Notes: generated from the letters alone by a model not told the origin. A stretch of DNA of 13,293 nt from DAOUAJ01 sp034433615 (GCA_034433615.1 DAOUAJ010000376.1:1-13293); one strand, 5' to 3'; numbered from the stretch's first letter, positions 7,013 through 12,047 are shown. Numbers and translations: made by a program.

Positions 7013-7052
7013 CTCAAACCCGAAGGGTTTCGGAAAACCCTTCGGGTTTGAG
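7013..7052 (-). repeat. perfect 18-bp hairpin between riboswitch and terminator
   Basis: Exact inverted arms of 18 nt (7013-7030 and 7035-7052) enclose a 4-nt loop. Each arm is itself close to a palindrome (AAACCC/GGGTTT around GAA or TTC), so alternative pairings are possible. No U-run follows on either strand. It may be a dispersed palindromic element inserted in the leader, or part of the riboswitch expression platform. Confidence 0.85.
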
Positions 7053-7087
7053 ATCCTTGCCCTAACCCCAACCCGCGAAGGTTAGCG

Positions 7088-7253
7088 GCTCCACCGAGGC
7101 GGGCGACCTGGCTCCCTGGCAGGTAGCTGGTAGCTAATAGCTGATGAATCCGCCAGGTTACAGTTGCGGGACAGCGCCGGACTTCCCTGATGGGTCACCG
7201 GCTTCGCCCTTGCGGCCCTCACCATCCGGGATGAGGGCACCTCGGATCGGAGC
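7088..7253 (-). promoter_or_regulatory. cobalamin (B12) riboswitch
   Basis: The minus strand carries the core of the AdoCbl riboswitch family. GCCGGTGA is followed by TCCGGCGCTGTCCCGCAACTG, whose last ten nt (7161-7170) are the B12 box, and then by GAGCCAGGTCGCCCGCC near the 3' end. The closing P1 stem is visible: GCTCC-n3-CCGAGG (7240-7253) pairs with CCTCGG-n-GGAGC (7088-7099). A variable arm closes with CCTGGC/GCCAGG (7152-7157 with 7115-7120), and its loop contains a 7-mer repeat array. It precedes an intrinsic terminator and cobT, so cobalamin should lower operon expression. Confidence 0.93.
7125..7145. repeat. 7-mer tandem array, 3 units, inside the riboswitch variable arm
   Basis: Three units of the AGCTGAT family (AGCTGGT, AGCTAAT, AGCTGAT) in exact 7-nt period. 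They lie within the loop of the CCTGGC/GCCAGG stem of the cobalamin riboswitch, a part that is not conserved in the aptamer family. Confidence 0.8.
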
Positions 7254-7275
7254 AGGTTTTCGGTTGAACGAAGAA

Positions 7276-7304
7276 AGTGTATCACATCGCTCATAATGTG
7301 TCAA
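7276..7304 (-). promoter_or_regulatory. sigma70-type promoter of the cobalamin operon
   Basis: On the minus strand a perfect TTGACA (7299-7304) is followed after 17 nt by TACACT (7276-7281, 4/6). The start point would be near 7269, about 15 nt before the riboswitch P1 stem. It begins just 25 nt beyond the histidine kinase stop, so read-through from the kinase could also enter the operon. Confidence 0.75.
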
Positions 7305-7329
7305 AGTAGCAGAATGCACTCCGTCCATA

Positions 7330-8805
7330 TCATGTTTGACGGGACTCCAGCGGCAGCGCCACGTAGAACGTGCTCCCCCGTCCTTCCCCCTCGCTCTCCG
7401 CCCAGATCCGCCCCCCGTGCGCTGCTACGATGGCCTTGCACAACGCCAGCCCGATCCCCATCCCGCCGAAGCGACGGCTCATGCTTCCATCCACCTGGTA
7501 GAACCGCTCAAACACCCGCCCCACCTTGTCCGGCGGGATGCCGATTCCCTGGTCTGAGACCGCGATGATAACCTGATCCCTCTCCGCCCAGGCGCGCACC
7601 TGCACCACCCCACCGTTCGGGCTGAACTTGACGGCATTGTCCAAGAGGTTCTCGACGACGTGCCCCAGAAAGTTCGGGTCCGCCTGGACGGGGGGCAAGG
7701 GGGAGGATACCTCCAGCCGGAGCTGGATTCCGGTCCCGGCCACCCGCACCTCCCAGGGCTGCACCGTCTGCTGCAGCCACAGGTCCAGGTCCAGGATAAC
7801 CCGCTGAAGCACATCGGGGCTGATCCTCTGCAGCATCAGCAGCCGATCGATCATGAAAGCGAGCCGCTCCCCTTGCCGGTACATGACCTTCACAGCCCTT
7901 TCCTGCTCGGCCGTCAGCGATCCCAGGACACCGTCTTTCATCAATTGAACATACCCATTGATGAGGGTCAACGGGGTGCGCAATTCATGGGAGACGTTGG
8001 CGATCATCTCGTCCTTGGCGCTCAGAGCCGCTTGTAGCTCCTCAGTCTGTTCCTTGATCCGCCTCTGCATGTCCTCAAAGGCCTCGGCCAACTGGCCCAG
8101 CTCGTTGTGCACCCTCACTCCGACGGGATAATCCAGGTCCCCCTGCCCCATCCGCCTGATGGCTATCTTCAGGGCGCTAATCGGCCGCAGCACCTGAACC
8201 AGGATCAGCCCGTACCCCAGAGCCAGCGTTAGCCCCCCGCTCACCAGAAAGGCCAGTTGAGCCCATCGCAGGCGTGCCACCCGGCCCTCGGCCGCCGCCT
8301 GGTAAAGGCGCACCGCCTCATCCATCTCTTCCAGTATCACCCCGGACAGGCGCTCCAGGTCAGTAACCCCCTGGGTGAAAGCCGGGCTGCCCGGCTCGTT
8401 CTCCAGCACAGCGTGGGCTGCCTGGTGCAGGGATTCCCAGGTGGCCTGTACCTCCCCCAGAGCCGCCCGGAAGGCCGGGTTGGTGGCCGGGGGCACGGAG
8501 ACGGCCGTGCCCGCGTAGGTGAGCTGTCCACCATCCATCAGAGCCCGCAGGCCCTCCTCGAACTGGTGGGCGGTGGTGTGCATTTGGGCCAGGTAACGGG
8601 GGTCCTGCCCTTTCCACAGGCCCAACCAGGCTTCTTGGGCTGTCTTCTGGCTGAGCGCCCGCTGCCGGCTGGCCAGGTTTATGAGCAGCGCGTCATACTG
8701 CTGCGCCTGGGTGGCCCACAGGCTGACCGCCACCGACAGCCCGCCGATCAGCATCAAGACCGCGAAGACCAGCCCTATTGTGACACGAATAGAATAAGCA
8801 TACAT
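7330..8805 (-). CDS. membrane sensor histidine kinase (PilJ-like sensor, HAMP, HisKA, HATPase)
   Basis: A 491-residue transmembrane kinase. Membrane helices at about 8-30 and 183-204 bracket an extracytoplasmic helical sensor. The sensor begins with LLINLASRQRALSQK (40-54), the signature seen in PilJ/NarX-type type-IV-pili-chemotaxis sensor domains. HAMP follows at about 205-255, then the H-box VSHELRTPL with phosphorylated His273. The N-box ENLLDNAVKFSPNG is at 385-398, G1 DQGIGIP at 418-424, an F-box FERFYQVDGS, and G2 GGMGIGLALCK at 447-457. The start is ATG 8805, with GGAG 9 nt upstream; the longer TTG start at 8814 abuts the GGAG. No response regulator is in the window, so the partner and signal are unknown. 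A strong promoter lies about 380 nt upstream. Confidence 0.93.
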   Translation of the reverse strand: MYAYSIRVTIGLVFAVLMLIGGLSVAVSLWATQAQQYDALLINLASRQRALSQKTAQEAWLGLWKGQDPRYLAQMHTTAHQFEEGLRALMDGGQLTYAGTAVSVPPATNPAFRAALGEVQATWESLHQAAHAVLENEPGSPAFTQGVTDLERLSGVILEEMDEAVRLYQAAAEGRVARLRWAQLAFLVSGGLTLALGYGLILVQVLRPISALKIAIRRMGQGDLDYPVGVRVHNELGQLAEAFEDMQRRIKEQTEELQAALSAKDEMIANVSHELRTPLTLINGYVQLMKDGVLGSLTAEQERAVKVMYRQGERLAFMIDRLLMLQRISPDVLQRVILDLDLWLQQTVQPWEVRVAGTGIQLRLEVSSPLPPVQADPNFLGHVVENLLDNAVKFSPNGGVVQVRAWAERDQVIIAVSDQGIGIPPDKVGRVFERFYQVDGSMSRRFGGMGIGLALCKAIVAAHGGRIWAESEGEGRGSTFYVALPLESRQT

Positions 8806-8865
8806 GCTGACCAACTCCGTACTCTTGCCAATTACGTTTGACGTTTCACCGGCGCTGCCACCTCA

Positions 8866-8895
8866 TCCACTTGGGACAGTTTTAGATCAAGTGGA
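8866..8895. repeat. inverted repeat in the kinase leader, 8-nt arms
   Basis: TCCACTTG (8866-8873) and CAAGTGGA (8888-8895) are exact inverted arms, 14 nt apart, 61 nt upstream of the kinase ATG. It could be a leader hairpin or a regulator site; no U-run follows. Confidence 0.5.
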
Positions 8896-8925
8896 ACGAT
8901 AGTCCGAACTCTGAGGCGGACCGGT

Positions 8926-8941
8926 GGTCAGTTGGTCAGTC
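8926..8941. repeat. short 8-mer duplication (GGTCAGTY)
   Basis: Two adjoining units, GGTCAGTT and GGTCAGTC, followed by a degenerate third starting GGT. It is similar in style to the 8-mer array at 11137-11201 though different in sequence. Confidence 0.45.
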
Positions 8942-9014
8942 GGTGGGGTTAAGGACGCAGAGAAGTGCTGAGAGAGGGATTGAGGAGAACTGGCTCGGTG
9001 GTGTCTGCACTGCG

Positions 9015-9134
9015 TCAGCCGGGTTGTAGAACATTTGTTCGGGGGGTAGACATAATGTAACGAGACAAGCCAAATTTAGAGCGCGCGCCAGCCAGGACCG
9101 TGAGCCAGGTATCAGCCAAAGAGGGTACAGCCAT
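9015..9134 (-). CDS. possible 39-aa small ORF in the kinase leader
   Basis: An ATG at 9134 lies about 45 nt downstream of the predicted start of the minus-strand promoter, with AAGG 7 nt upstream. It opens a 39-codon frame ending in TGA at 9015-9017. The peptide (beginning MAVPSLADTWLTVLAGARSK) resembles nothing I know and has no clear signal or membrane segment. It could be a leader peptide or a chance frame. Position downstream of a near-perfect promoter is the only real support. Confidence 0.22.
   Translation of the reverse strand: MAVPSLADTWLTVLAGARSKFGLSRYIMSTPRTNVLQPG
9029..9040. promoter_or_regulatory. GAAC-N4-GTTC palindrome, LexA/DinR-like
   Basis: GAACATTTGTTC fits the GAACNNNNGTTC core of the Gram-positive type LexA box, one base from the B. 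subtilis GAACATATGTTC form. It sits inside the kinase leader (and inside the small ORF), about 140 nt downstream of the predicted start point. A chance match in 13 kb is quite possible. Confidence 0.25.
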
Positions 9135-9186
9135 GGAGCACCTTCAGGGATGGTCAGGCAACCGTTCTCTATCGCACGTACTTACG

Positions 9187-9216
9187 ATTATATTATCCCC
9201 GCAATCATTGTGTCAA
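9187..9216 (-). promoter_or_regulatory. near-consensus sigma70-type promoter toward the histidine kinase
   Basis: On the minus strand perfect TTGACA (9211-9216) and perfect TATAAT (9187-9192) are separated by 18 nt, in a local AT-rich patch. The start would be near 9180, leaving a leader of about 375 nt before the kinase ATG at 8805. Confidence 0.72.
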
Positions 9217-9227
9217 ATTTAAGCTTG

Positions 9228-9336
9228 AGCACGGCGGTTAAAACCACGTGCTACGGGAGGCGAAACCATCCCACGGTGGTTTCGGAGCAGTCGGCGCAGG
9301 CCGACTTTGCTCCAGGTAGCCCGCGAATTCATTCGC
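9228..9336. repeat. cluster of four consecutive palindromes
   Basis: Four hairpin-forming units follow one another. AGCACG/CGTGCT spans 9228-9252, with an inner GGT/ACC. A 10-bp stem (9261-9270 with 9275-9284, one G-T pair) has a CCAC loop. GGAGCA-GTCGGC with GCCGAC-tt-TGCTCC spans 9284-9313. GCGAAT/ATTCGC spans 9323-9336. GCTAC (9250-9254) and GTAGC (9316-9320) could close the middle two into a three-way junction. It matches no riboswitch consensus I know and reads more like a composite dispersed palindromic element. It lies between the two divergent promoters. Confidence 0.65.
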
Positions 9337-9417
9337 CGAGCTTTCCAGGAGCAGATCGGCCAGAGCCAGCACCCCCGGTCGTCGCAGCCCATCAAAACCC
9401 CCACAGCCCTTCCCGAG

Positions 9418-9446
9418 TTGCCCGAGCTTCAGCTCGCGGGTATAAT
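9418..9446 (+). promoter_or_regulatory. promoter of the translin operon, with inverted repeat in the spacer
   Basis: TTGCCC (9418-9423, 4/6), a 17-nt spacer and a perfect TATAAT (9441-9446). The spacer contains GAGCT-TC-AGCTC (9424-9435), extendable to CCCGAGC/GCTCGcGGG, so a repressor could bind between the boxes. The start would be near 9453, about 37 nt before the TTG start codon at 9490. This supports the short start over the longer open frame from 9307. Confidence 0.65.
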
Positions 9447-9489
9447 CACCAGCGTTGGTGTTACCCTTGACAACGGCGGAGGCGTCACC

Positions 9490-10146
9490 TTGCCATCACT
9501 CTCTGACATCTTCGAGGCTGTACGGGTGGACTTCGAGCGTCGAAACGCGCTGCGCGACGAGACTCTGCGCCGCTCGCGGGAGTTAATCCGCTTCTGCTCC
9601 CTGAGCATCCGCGCCACCCATCGGCGGGAATGGGCGGAGGCCTCTCAACTACTGGAGACGGCTCGCCAGACAGCCACACAGATGATGGCCGATCTGGCCG
9701 GTTATCCCGACCTTTACTTCGCTGGCTACACCCAGGATGCCCTCAAGGAGCTGGCCGAGGCTTACATCGTTAACGCGCTGGTACAGGGCCAGTCGTTGCC
9801 TTCGCCGGATCATTTGCACATCGAGTACCCGGCTTATCTCAACGGCCTGGGCGAGGCGATGGGCGAACTGCGCCGCTACATCCTTGACCTGATCCGCTCT
9901 GGCAAGGCGGCCGAGGCCGAGCCGCTGCTGGAGATCATGGACGATATCTATAGCCAACTCGTCACTGTGGATTACCCCGATGCGATCACGGGCGGGCTGC
10001 GCCGGACGACGGACATGGTGCGCAGCGTGCTGGAACGCACGCGCGGCGATTTGACGATAGCGGTCCGCCAGGATCAGATGCAGGCTGCCCTGGCCGCGCT
10101 GGAGAAGCGGCTGGACGTCTCGTCGGCCGGGGAGGCCCCTGCATGA
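9490..10146 (+). CDS. translin family protein, 218 aa
   Basis: An all-helical member of the translin/TRAX family, which bind RNA or single-stranded DNA as oligomeric barrels; TRAX-type members are RNases. Family-like stretches are RRSRELIRFCSLSIRATHR at 27-45, LYFAGYTQDALKELAEAYIV at 75-94 (Glu87, Glu90), YPAYLNGLGEAMGELRRYIL at 113-132 (Glu122, Glu126), MDDIYSQL, DYPDAITGGLRRTTDMVR and a closing LERTRGDLT. Where TRAX has a catalytic Asp, this protein may have Glu122, so activity is uncertain. The start is TTG at 9490, with GGAGG 7 nt upstream and a TATAAT promoter about 44 nt upstream; the longer frame would run through that promoter. Its stop overlaps the next ATG (ATGA), so it is coupled to the Cas4-like fragment. 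Confidence 0.88.
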   Translation: MPSLSDIFEAVRVDFERRNALRDETLRRSRELIRFCSLSIRATHRREWAEASQLLETARQTATQMMADLAGYPDLYFAGYTQDALKELAEAYIVNALVQGQSLPSPDHLHIEYPAYLNGLGEAMGELRRYILDLIRSGKAAEAEPLLEIMDDIYSQLVTVDYPDAITGGLRRTTDMVRSVLERTRGDLTIAVRQDQMQAALAALEKRLDVSSAGEAPA

Positions 10147-10391
10147 CCACGGACCACGAGCTGATCCGCGCCAGCGAGGTCGGCATGTATGCCTACTGCG
10201 CCCGCGCCTGGTGGCTGCAGACGGTGCGCGGCGTGAGCAGCCAGAACGTCCAGGCAATGCAGGCTGGCGTCCGCCGCCACACGCGACATGGGGGCCTGGT
10301 GGCGCGTGCTTACCGACTGCAGATCCTCGGCTACACGTTACTCGCATTGGCATTGCTACTGGTAGCCGCACGGCTACTGGTGGCCATGTGA
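10143..10391 (+). CDS. N-terminal piece of a Cas4-like nuclease with C-terminal membrane helix, 82 aa
   Basis: This short protein carries what looks like only the N-terminal motif of the Cas4/Dna2-type RecB nuclease family. IRASEVGMYAYCARAWWL at 8-25 supplies the first cluster-type cysteine, Cys19, and the RAWW pattern; AGVRRHTRHG at 41-50 is the following helix. A strongly hydrophobic stretch at about 59-81 is a single membrane helix and then the protein stops. No catalytic D, ExK or QxxxY motif is present. The ATG overlaps the translin stop by 4 nt. The missing remainder of such a nuclease is encoded at 11256-11780, beyond an L,D-transpeptidase gene. Likely topology is N-terminus inside, C-terminus outside. 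It cannot be a nuclease alone. Confidence 0.8.
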   Translation: MTTDHELIRASEVGMYAYCARAWWLQTVRGVSSQNVQAMQAGVRRHTRHGGLVARAYRLQILGYTLLALALLLVAARLLVAM

Positions 10392-10416
10392 CCATTCACC
10401 CTGGGGACATGGTAGT

Positions 10417-11130
10417 ATGCCCAGACAAAGCACGCATCTCCTTCTGCGGCTGGCTCTGAGCGCTATCCTGGCGGTAGTCGCCTGGTACATGCTCAGCCTT
10501 ATCCACACTGGGGATCTGGCTGCCCCCGGGCAGCCCATTTTCGTCGGCCGGCCCTGGATGCGCCCGCCGCGCCCCACGTCCACACCCTGGCCCACGCCCA
10601 CATCTGTGCCGACGCCGATACCGTTGCCGACGCCAACATCCACACCGGTATCCATGCCGGCTCCCACACCCGACGCGCGCATCCGCGCCCTGGTTGAGGA
10701 AAACGGGTTTGATCCGGCTGGCCGTTTCATCGTCGTGGACCAGGATCGCCAGCGAATGATCGTGGCGGAAGATGGGGTGATCGTGGCGGATTTGCCGGTC
10801 AGCACTGGCGATCCTGATCGCGGTTATCGCACTCCAGCCTGGGTAGGGCGGGTCGGTGAATATTGGGGCACGTTCTCGGCCTCTGGGGTCAGCGCCGACG
10901 AGGCGTGGTTCCTCTTCAAAGACGGAGGCAGCATCCTGATCCACGGCGCGCCCTACGTGGTTGAGGACGGCGTCAAGAAATACAAGGAGATGTATGCGTT
11001 GGGCGCGTTTCCGGCCAGCCAGGGGTGCATCCGCCTCCACCCGGAGGATGCCGAATGGTTCACGCGGTGGGGGCCATACAACGTGCCGATCATTATCCTG
11101 CCGTGGACACGCGGGCCAGCGCAGGGGTAG
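10417..11130 (+). CDS. membrane-anchored L,D-transpeptidase (YkuD domain), 237 aa
   Basis: An extracytoplasmic enzyme of the YkuD/ErfK family, which cross-links peptidoglycan or attaches proteins to it through a cysteine thioester. A signal anchor at about 8-28 is followed by a low-complexity Pro/Thr linker at 49-85. The catalytic domain covers about 100-231: ILIHGAPY at 173-180 gives His176, and ASQGCIRL at 200-207 gives the catalytic Cys204 and Arg206 (usual form SHGCVRL, here with Gln for His). GGGGA-type Shine-Dalgarno is 9 nt before ATG 10417, 25 nt after the preceding stop. It stands exactly between the two Cas4-like pieces. Whether it works with them or simply sits there is unknown. 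Confidence 0.93.
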   Translation: MPRQSTHLLLRLALSAILAVVAWYMLSLIHTGDLAAPGQPIFVGRPWMRPPRPTSTPWPTPTSVPTPIPLPTPTSTPVSMPAPTPDARIRALVEENGFDPAGRFIVVDQDRQRMIVAEDGVIVADLPVSTGDPDRGYRTPAWVGRVGEYWGTFSASGVSADEAWFLFKDGGSILIHGAPYVVEDGVKKYKEMYALGAFPASQGCIRLHPEDAEWFTRWGPYNVPIIILPWTRGPAQG

Positions 11131-11136
11131 ATGGTT

Positions 11137-11201
11137 GGGTTGTTGGGTTGTTAGGTTATTGGGGTTGTTGGGTTGTTAGGTTATTAGGTTGTTGGGTTGT
11201 T
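11137..11201. repeat. 8-mer tandem array, 8 units (RGGTTRTT)
   Basis: Eight units of GGGTTGTT or AGGTTATT/AGGTTGTT, one with an extra G, in a super-pattern of about 25 nt. It starts 6 nt after the L,D-transpeptidase stop and fills the 125-nt gap before the second Cas4-like piece. It is strongly strand-asymmetric (only G, T and A on the plus strand) and has no spacers, so it is not a CRISPR array. Confidence 0.88.
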
Positions 11202-11255
11202 AGGCCATCAGAGAGGGAGCAATCACCCAATCACCACGAAAAGGATTTGACGATC

Positions 11256-11780
11256 ATGTTGTGGGGCATCGCCTTGCTTCTCGCCCTGGCCGGCCTGCTG
11301 GTACTGTGGTGGTCCGGTCGAACCCGTCAGGCGACCGGGCTGCCCGCCGGCCGGGTGATCTACGCGGATACCAGCCAGTGGCGCCGCGCCGAGGCCCCGA
11401 TCATCAGCCAGCGTTGGGGGCTGGTGGGGCGCCCGGATTATCTGGTAACGCACGGTCGTGAGACGATCCCCGTGGAAGTCAAGTCCGGTCGCTGCCCCAC
11501 CCAATCGTATGATTCTCACCTTTTGCAACTGGCCGCCTACTGCCTGCTGGTGGAGGACTGGACCGGTCGCTGCCCCTCCCGCGGGCTGCTCCATTACGAT
11601 GACGCCACAGTAGAGGTGCCCTTCGACGACGCGTTACGACAGGCGCTCTTGGACACTCTGGCGGACATGCGACGGGCCGCCATGCGAGCAGACGTAGCCC
11701 GATCGCACGATGATTCTGCCCGCTGCCGGGGGTGTGGCCTGCGTCACGCCTGCGATCAAAGCCTGGCTTCTCCGCGCTGA
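11256..11780 (+). CDS. catalytic piece of a Cas4-like PD-(D/E)XK nuclease with N-terminal membrane helix, 174 aa
   Basis: The protein begins with a membrane helix at about 2-19 and continues into the RecB-type nuclease core of the Cas4/Dna2 group. GRPDYLV at 58-64 supplies Asp61, IPVEVKSG at 71-78 supplies Glu74 and Lys76, and QLAAY at 91-95 is the QxxxY motif. Cys157, Cys160 and Cys166 in a C-x2-C-x5-C pattern are the three C-terminal cluster ligands. The fourth Cys, normally in a YxYCxRxxW motif at the N-terminus, is absent here but present as Cys19 of the 10143-10391 product. Start ATG 11256 has AAGGA 11 nt upstream; the longer open frame runs through the repeat array. Activity probably needs the partner chain. 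No cas1, cas2 or CRISPR array is near. Confidence 0.85.
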   Translation: MLWGIALLLALAGLLVLWWSGRTRQATGLPAGRVIYADTSQWRRAEAPIISQRWGLVGRPDYLVTHGRETIPVEVKSGRCPTQSYDSHLLQLAAYCLLVEDWTGRCPSRGLLHYDDATVEVPFDDALRQALLDTLADMRRAAMRADVARSHDDSARCRGCGLRHACDQSLASPR

Positions 11781-11795
11781 TGGCTGACCGCTGTT
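11775..11795. repeat. degenerate 7-mer array overlapping a stop codon
   Basis: CGCTGAT, GGCTGAC and CGCTGTT continue the AGCTGAT-type 7-mer family in exact register. The first unit includes the TGA stop (11778-11780) of the Cas4-like catalytic piece. It is the weakest of the four copies and could be chance. Confidence 0.4.
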
Positions 11796-11816
11796 TTCAG
11801 GAACGGGAAACACATC

Positions 11817-12047
11817 ATGGCAATGGATCGGCAAGAGGCAGTAGAGGCGATTCGCAAGTTACTGAAGGCTCGCGATGAGAAAGAACTCAGCCAACTCATC
11901 GGCTTGTATCTCCCTGCCGTTGATGGCACGTTCTTCACAGTGTTGGGCCAGGCGGTGGAGCAATTGAAACGAGAGAATAAACCGGGAATCGCCCAGGCCC
12001 TGGAAGTATTGGGCGCCCAGATCCTCAGGATGAAGACGCTGATTTGA
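11817..12047 (+). CDS. small helical hypothetical protein, 76 aa
   Basis: I do not recognise this protein. It is charged and predicted to be almost entirely helical, with AVEAIRKLLKARDEKELSQL near the N-terminus and QAVEQLKRENKPGIAQALEV after the middle, and no membrane segment or cysteines. Gly/Pro breaks near residues 29-38 suggest two helical hairpins. The ATG at 11817 lies 36 nt after the Cas4-like stop; a weak purine stretch (GGGAAA) is 7 nt upstream. It ends 3 nt before the next gene, so the two are probably coupled. Codon use and position make it a likely real gene. Confidence 0.65.
   Translation: MAMDRQEAVEAIRKLLKARDEKELSQLIGLYLPAVDGTFFTVLGQAVEQLKRENKPGIAQALEVLGAQILRMKTLI

Larger units (their letters stand above)
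8806..9489. other. 684-nt intergenic region between kinase and translin operon
   Basis: No convincing long protein gene is seen. Reading left to right it holds an 8-nt-arm inverted repeat, a short 8-mer duplication, a possible small ORF on the minus strand, a GAAC-N4-GTTC site, a minus-strand promoter toward the kinase, a cluster of four palindromes, and a plus-strand promoter toward the translin gene. Open frames crossing it lack family resemblance and cross the palindromes. It may hide a small RNA, but I recognise none. Confidence 0.7.

Noticed and set aside
5823..7085. 420-codon plus-strand open frame antisense to cobT
   Set aside because: It mirrors the well-identified cobT in another frame, is rich in Arg/Gly/His as expected for GC-rich shadow frames, and runs through the terminator hairpin.
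9090..9180. SRP (4.5S) RNA in the leader transcript, suggested by a GAAGG-containing stretch
   Set aside because: The conserved GGTCAGG...GGAAGGnAGCAGCC tetraloop and core are not present.
9228..9336. Riboswitch of the cyclic-di-GMP, THF or other known class
   Set aside because: Compared by eye with the consensus cores I remember, none fits; key conserved internal-loop sequences are missing. Kept only as a palindrome cluster.
9150..9470. 106-codon plus-strand frame in the intergenic region
   Set aside because: It crosses the minus-strand promoter, the palindrome cluster and the translin promoter, and resembles no protein family.
10143..10391. Pseudogene: Cas4-like gene truncated by mutation
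   Set aside because: The frame ends cleanly after a full membrane helix, is coupled to the upstream gene, and the complementary half keeps all its motifs, so a two-chain protein is the better reading, though decay is not excluded.
9649..10395. 248-codon minus-strand frame antisense to translin and the Cas4-like N-terminal piece
   Set aside because: Shadow of the translin frame; no recognisable protein features and no promoter or ribosome site.
11025..11255. Longer N-terminus of the Cas4-like catalytic piece
   Set aside because: The in-frame extension would overlap the L,D-transpeptidase end and translate the 8-mer repeat; ATG 11256 with AAGGA upstream begins directly at the membrane helix.
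10143..11780. CRISPR-Cas locus suggested by Cas4-like motifs
   Set aside because: No repeat-spacer array, cas1 or cas2 is present; the only array nearby (11137-11201) is spacerless 8-mers. The protein is related to the wider Cas4/Dna2 nuclease group only.
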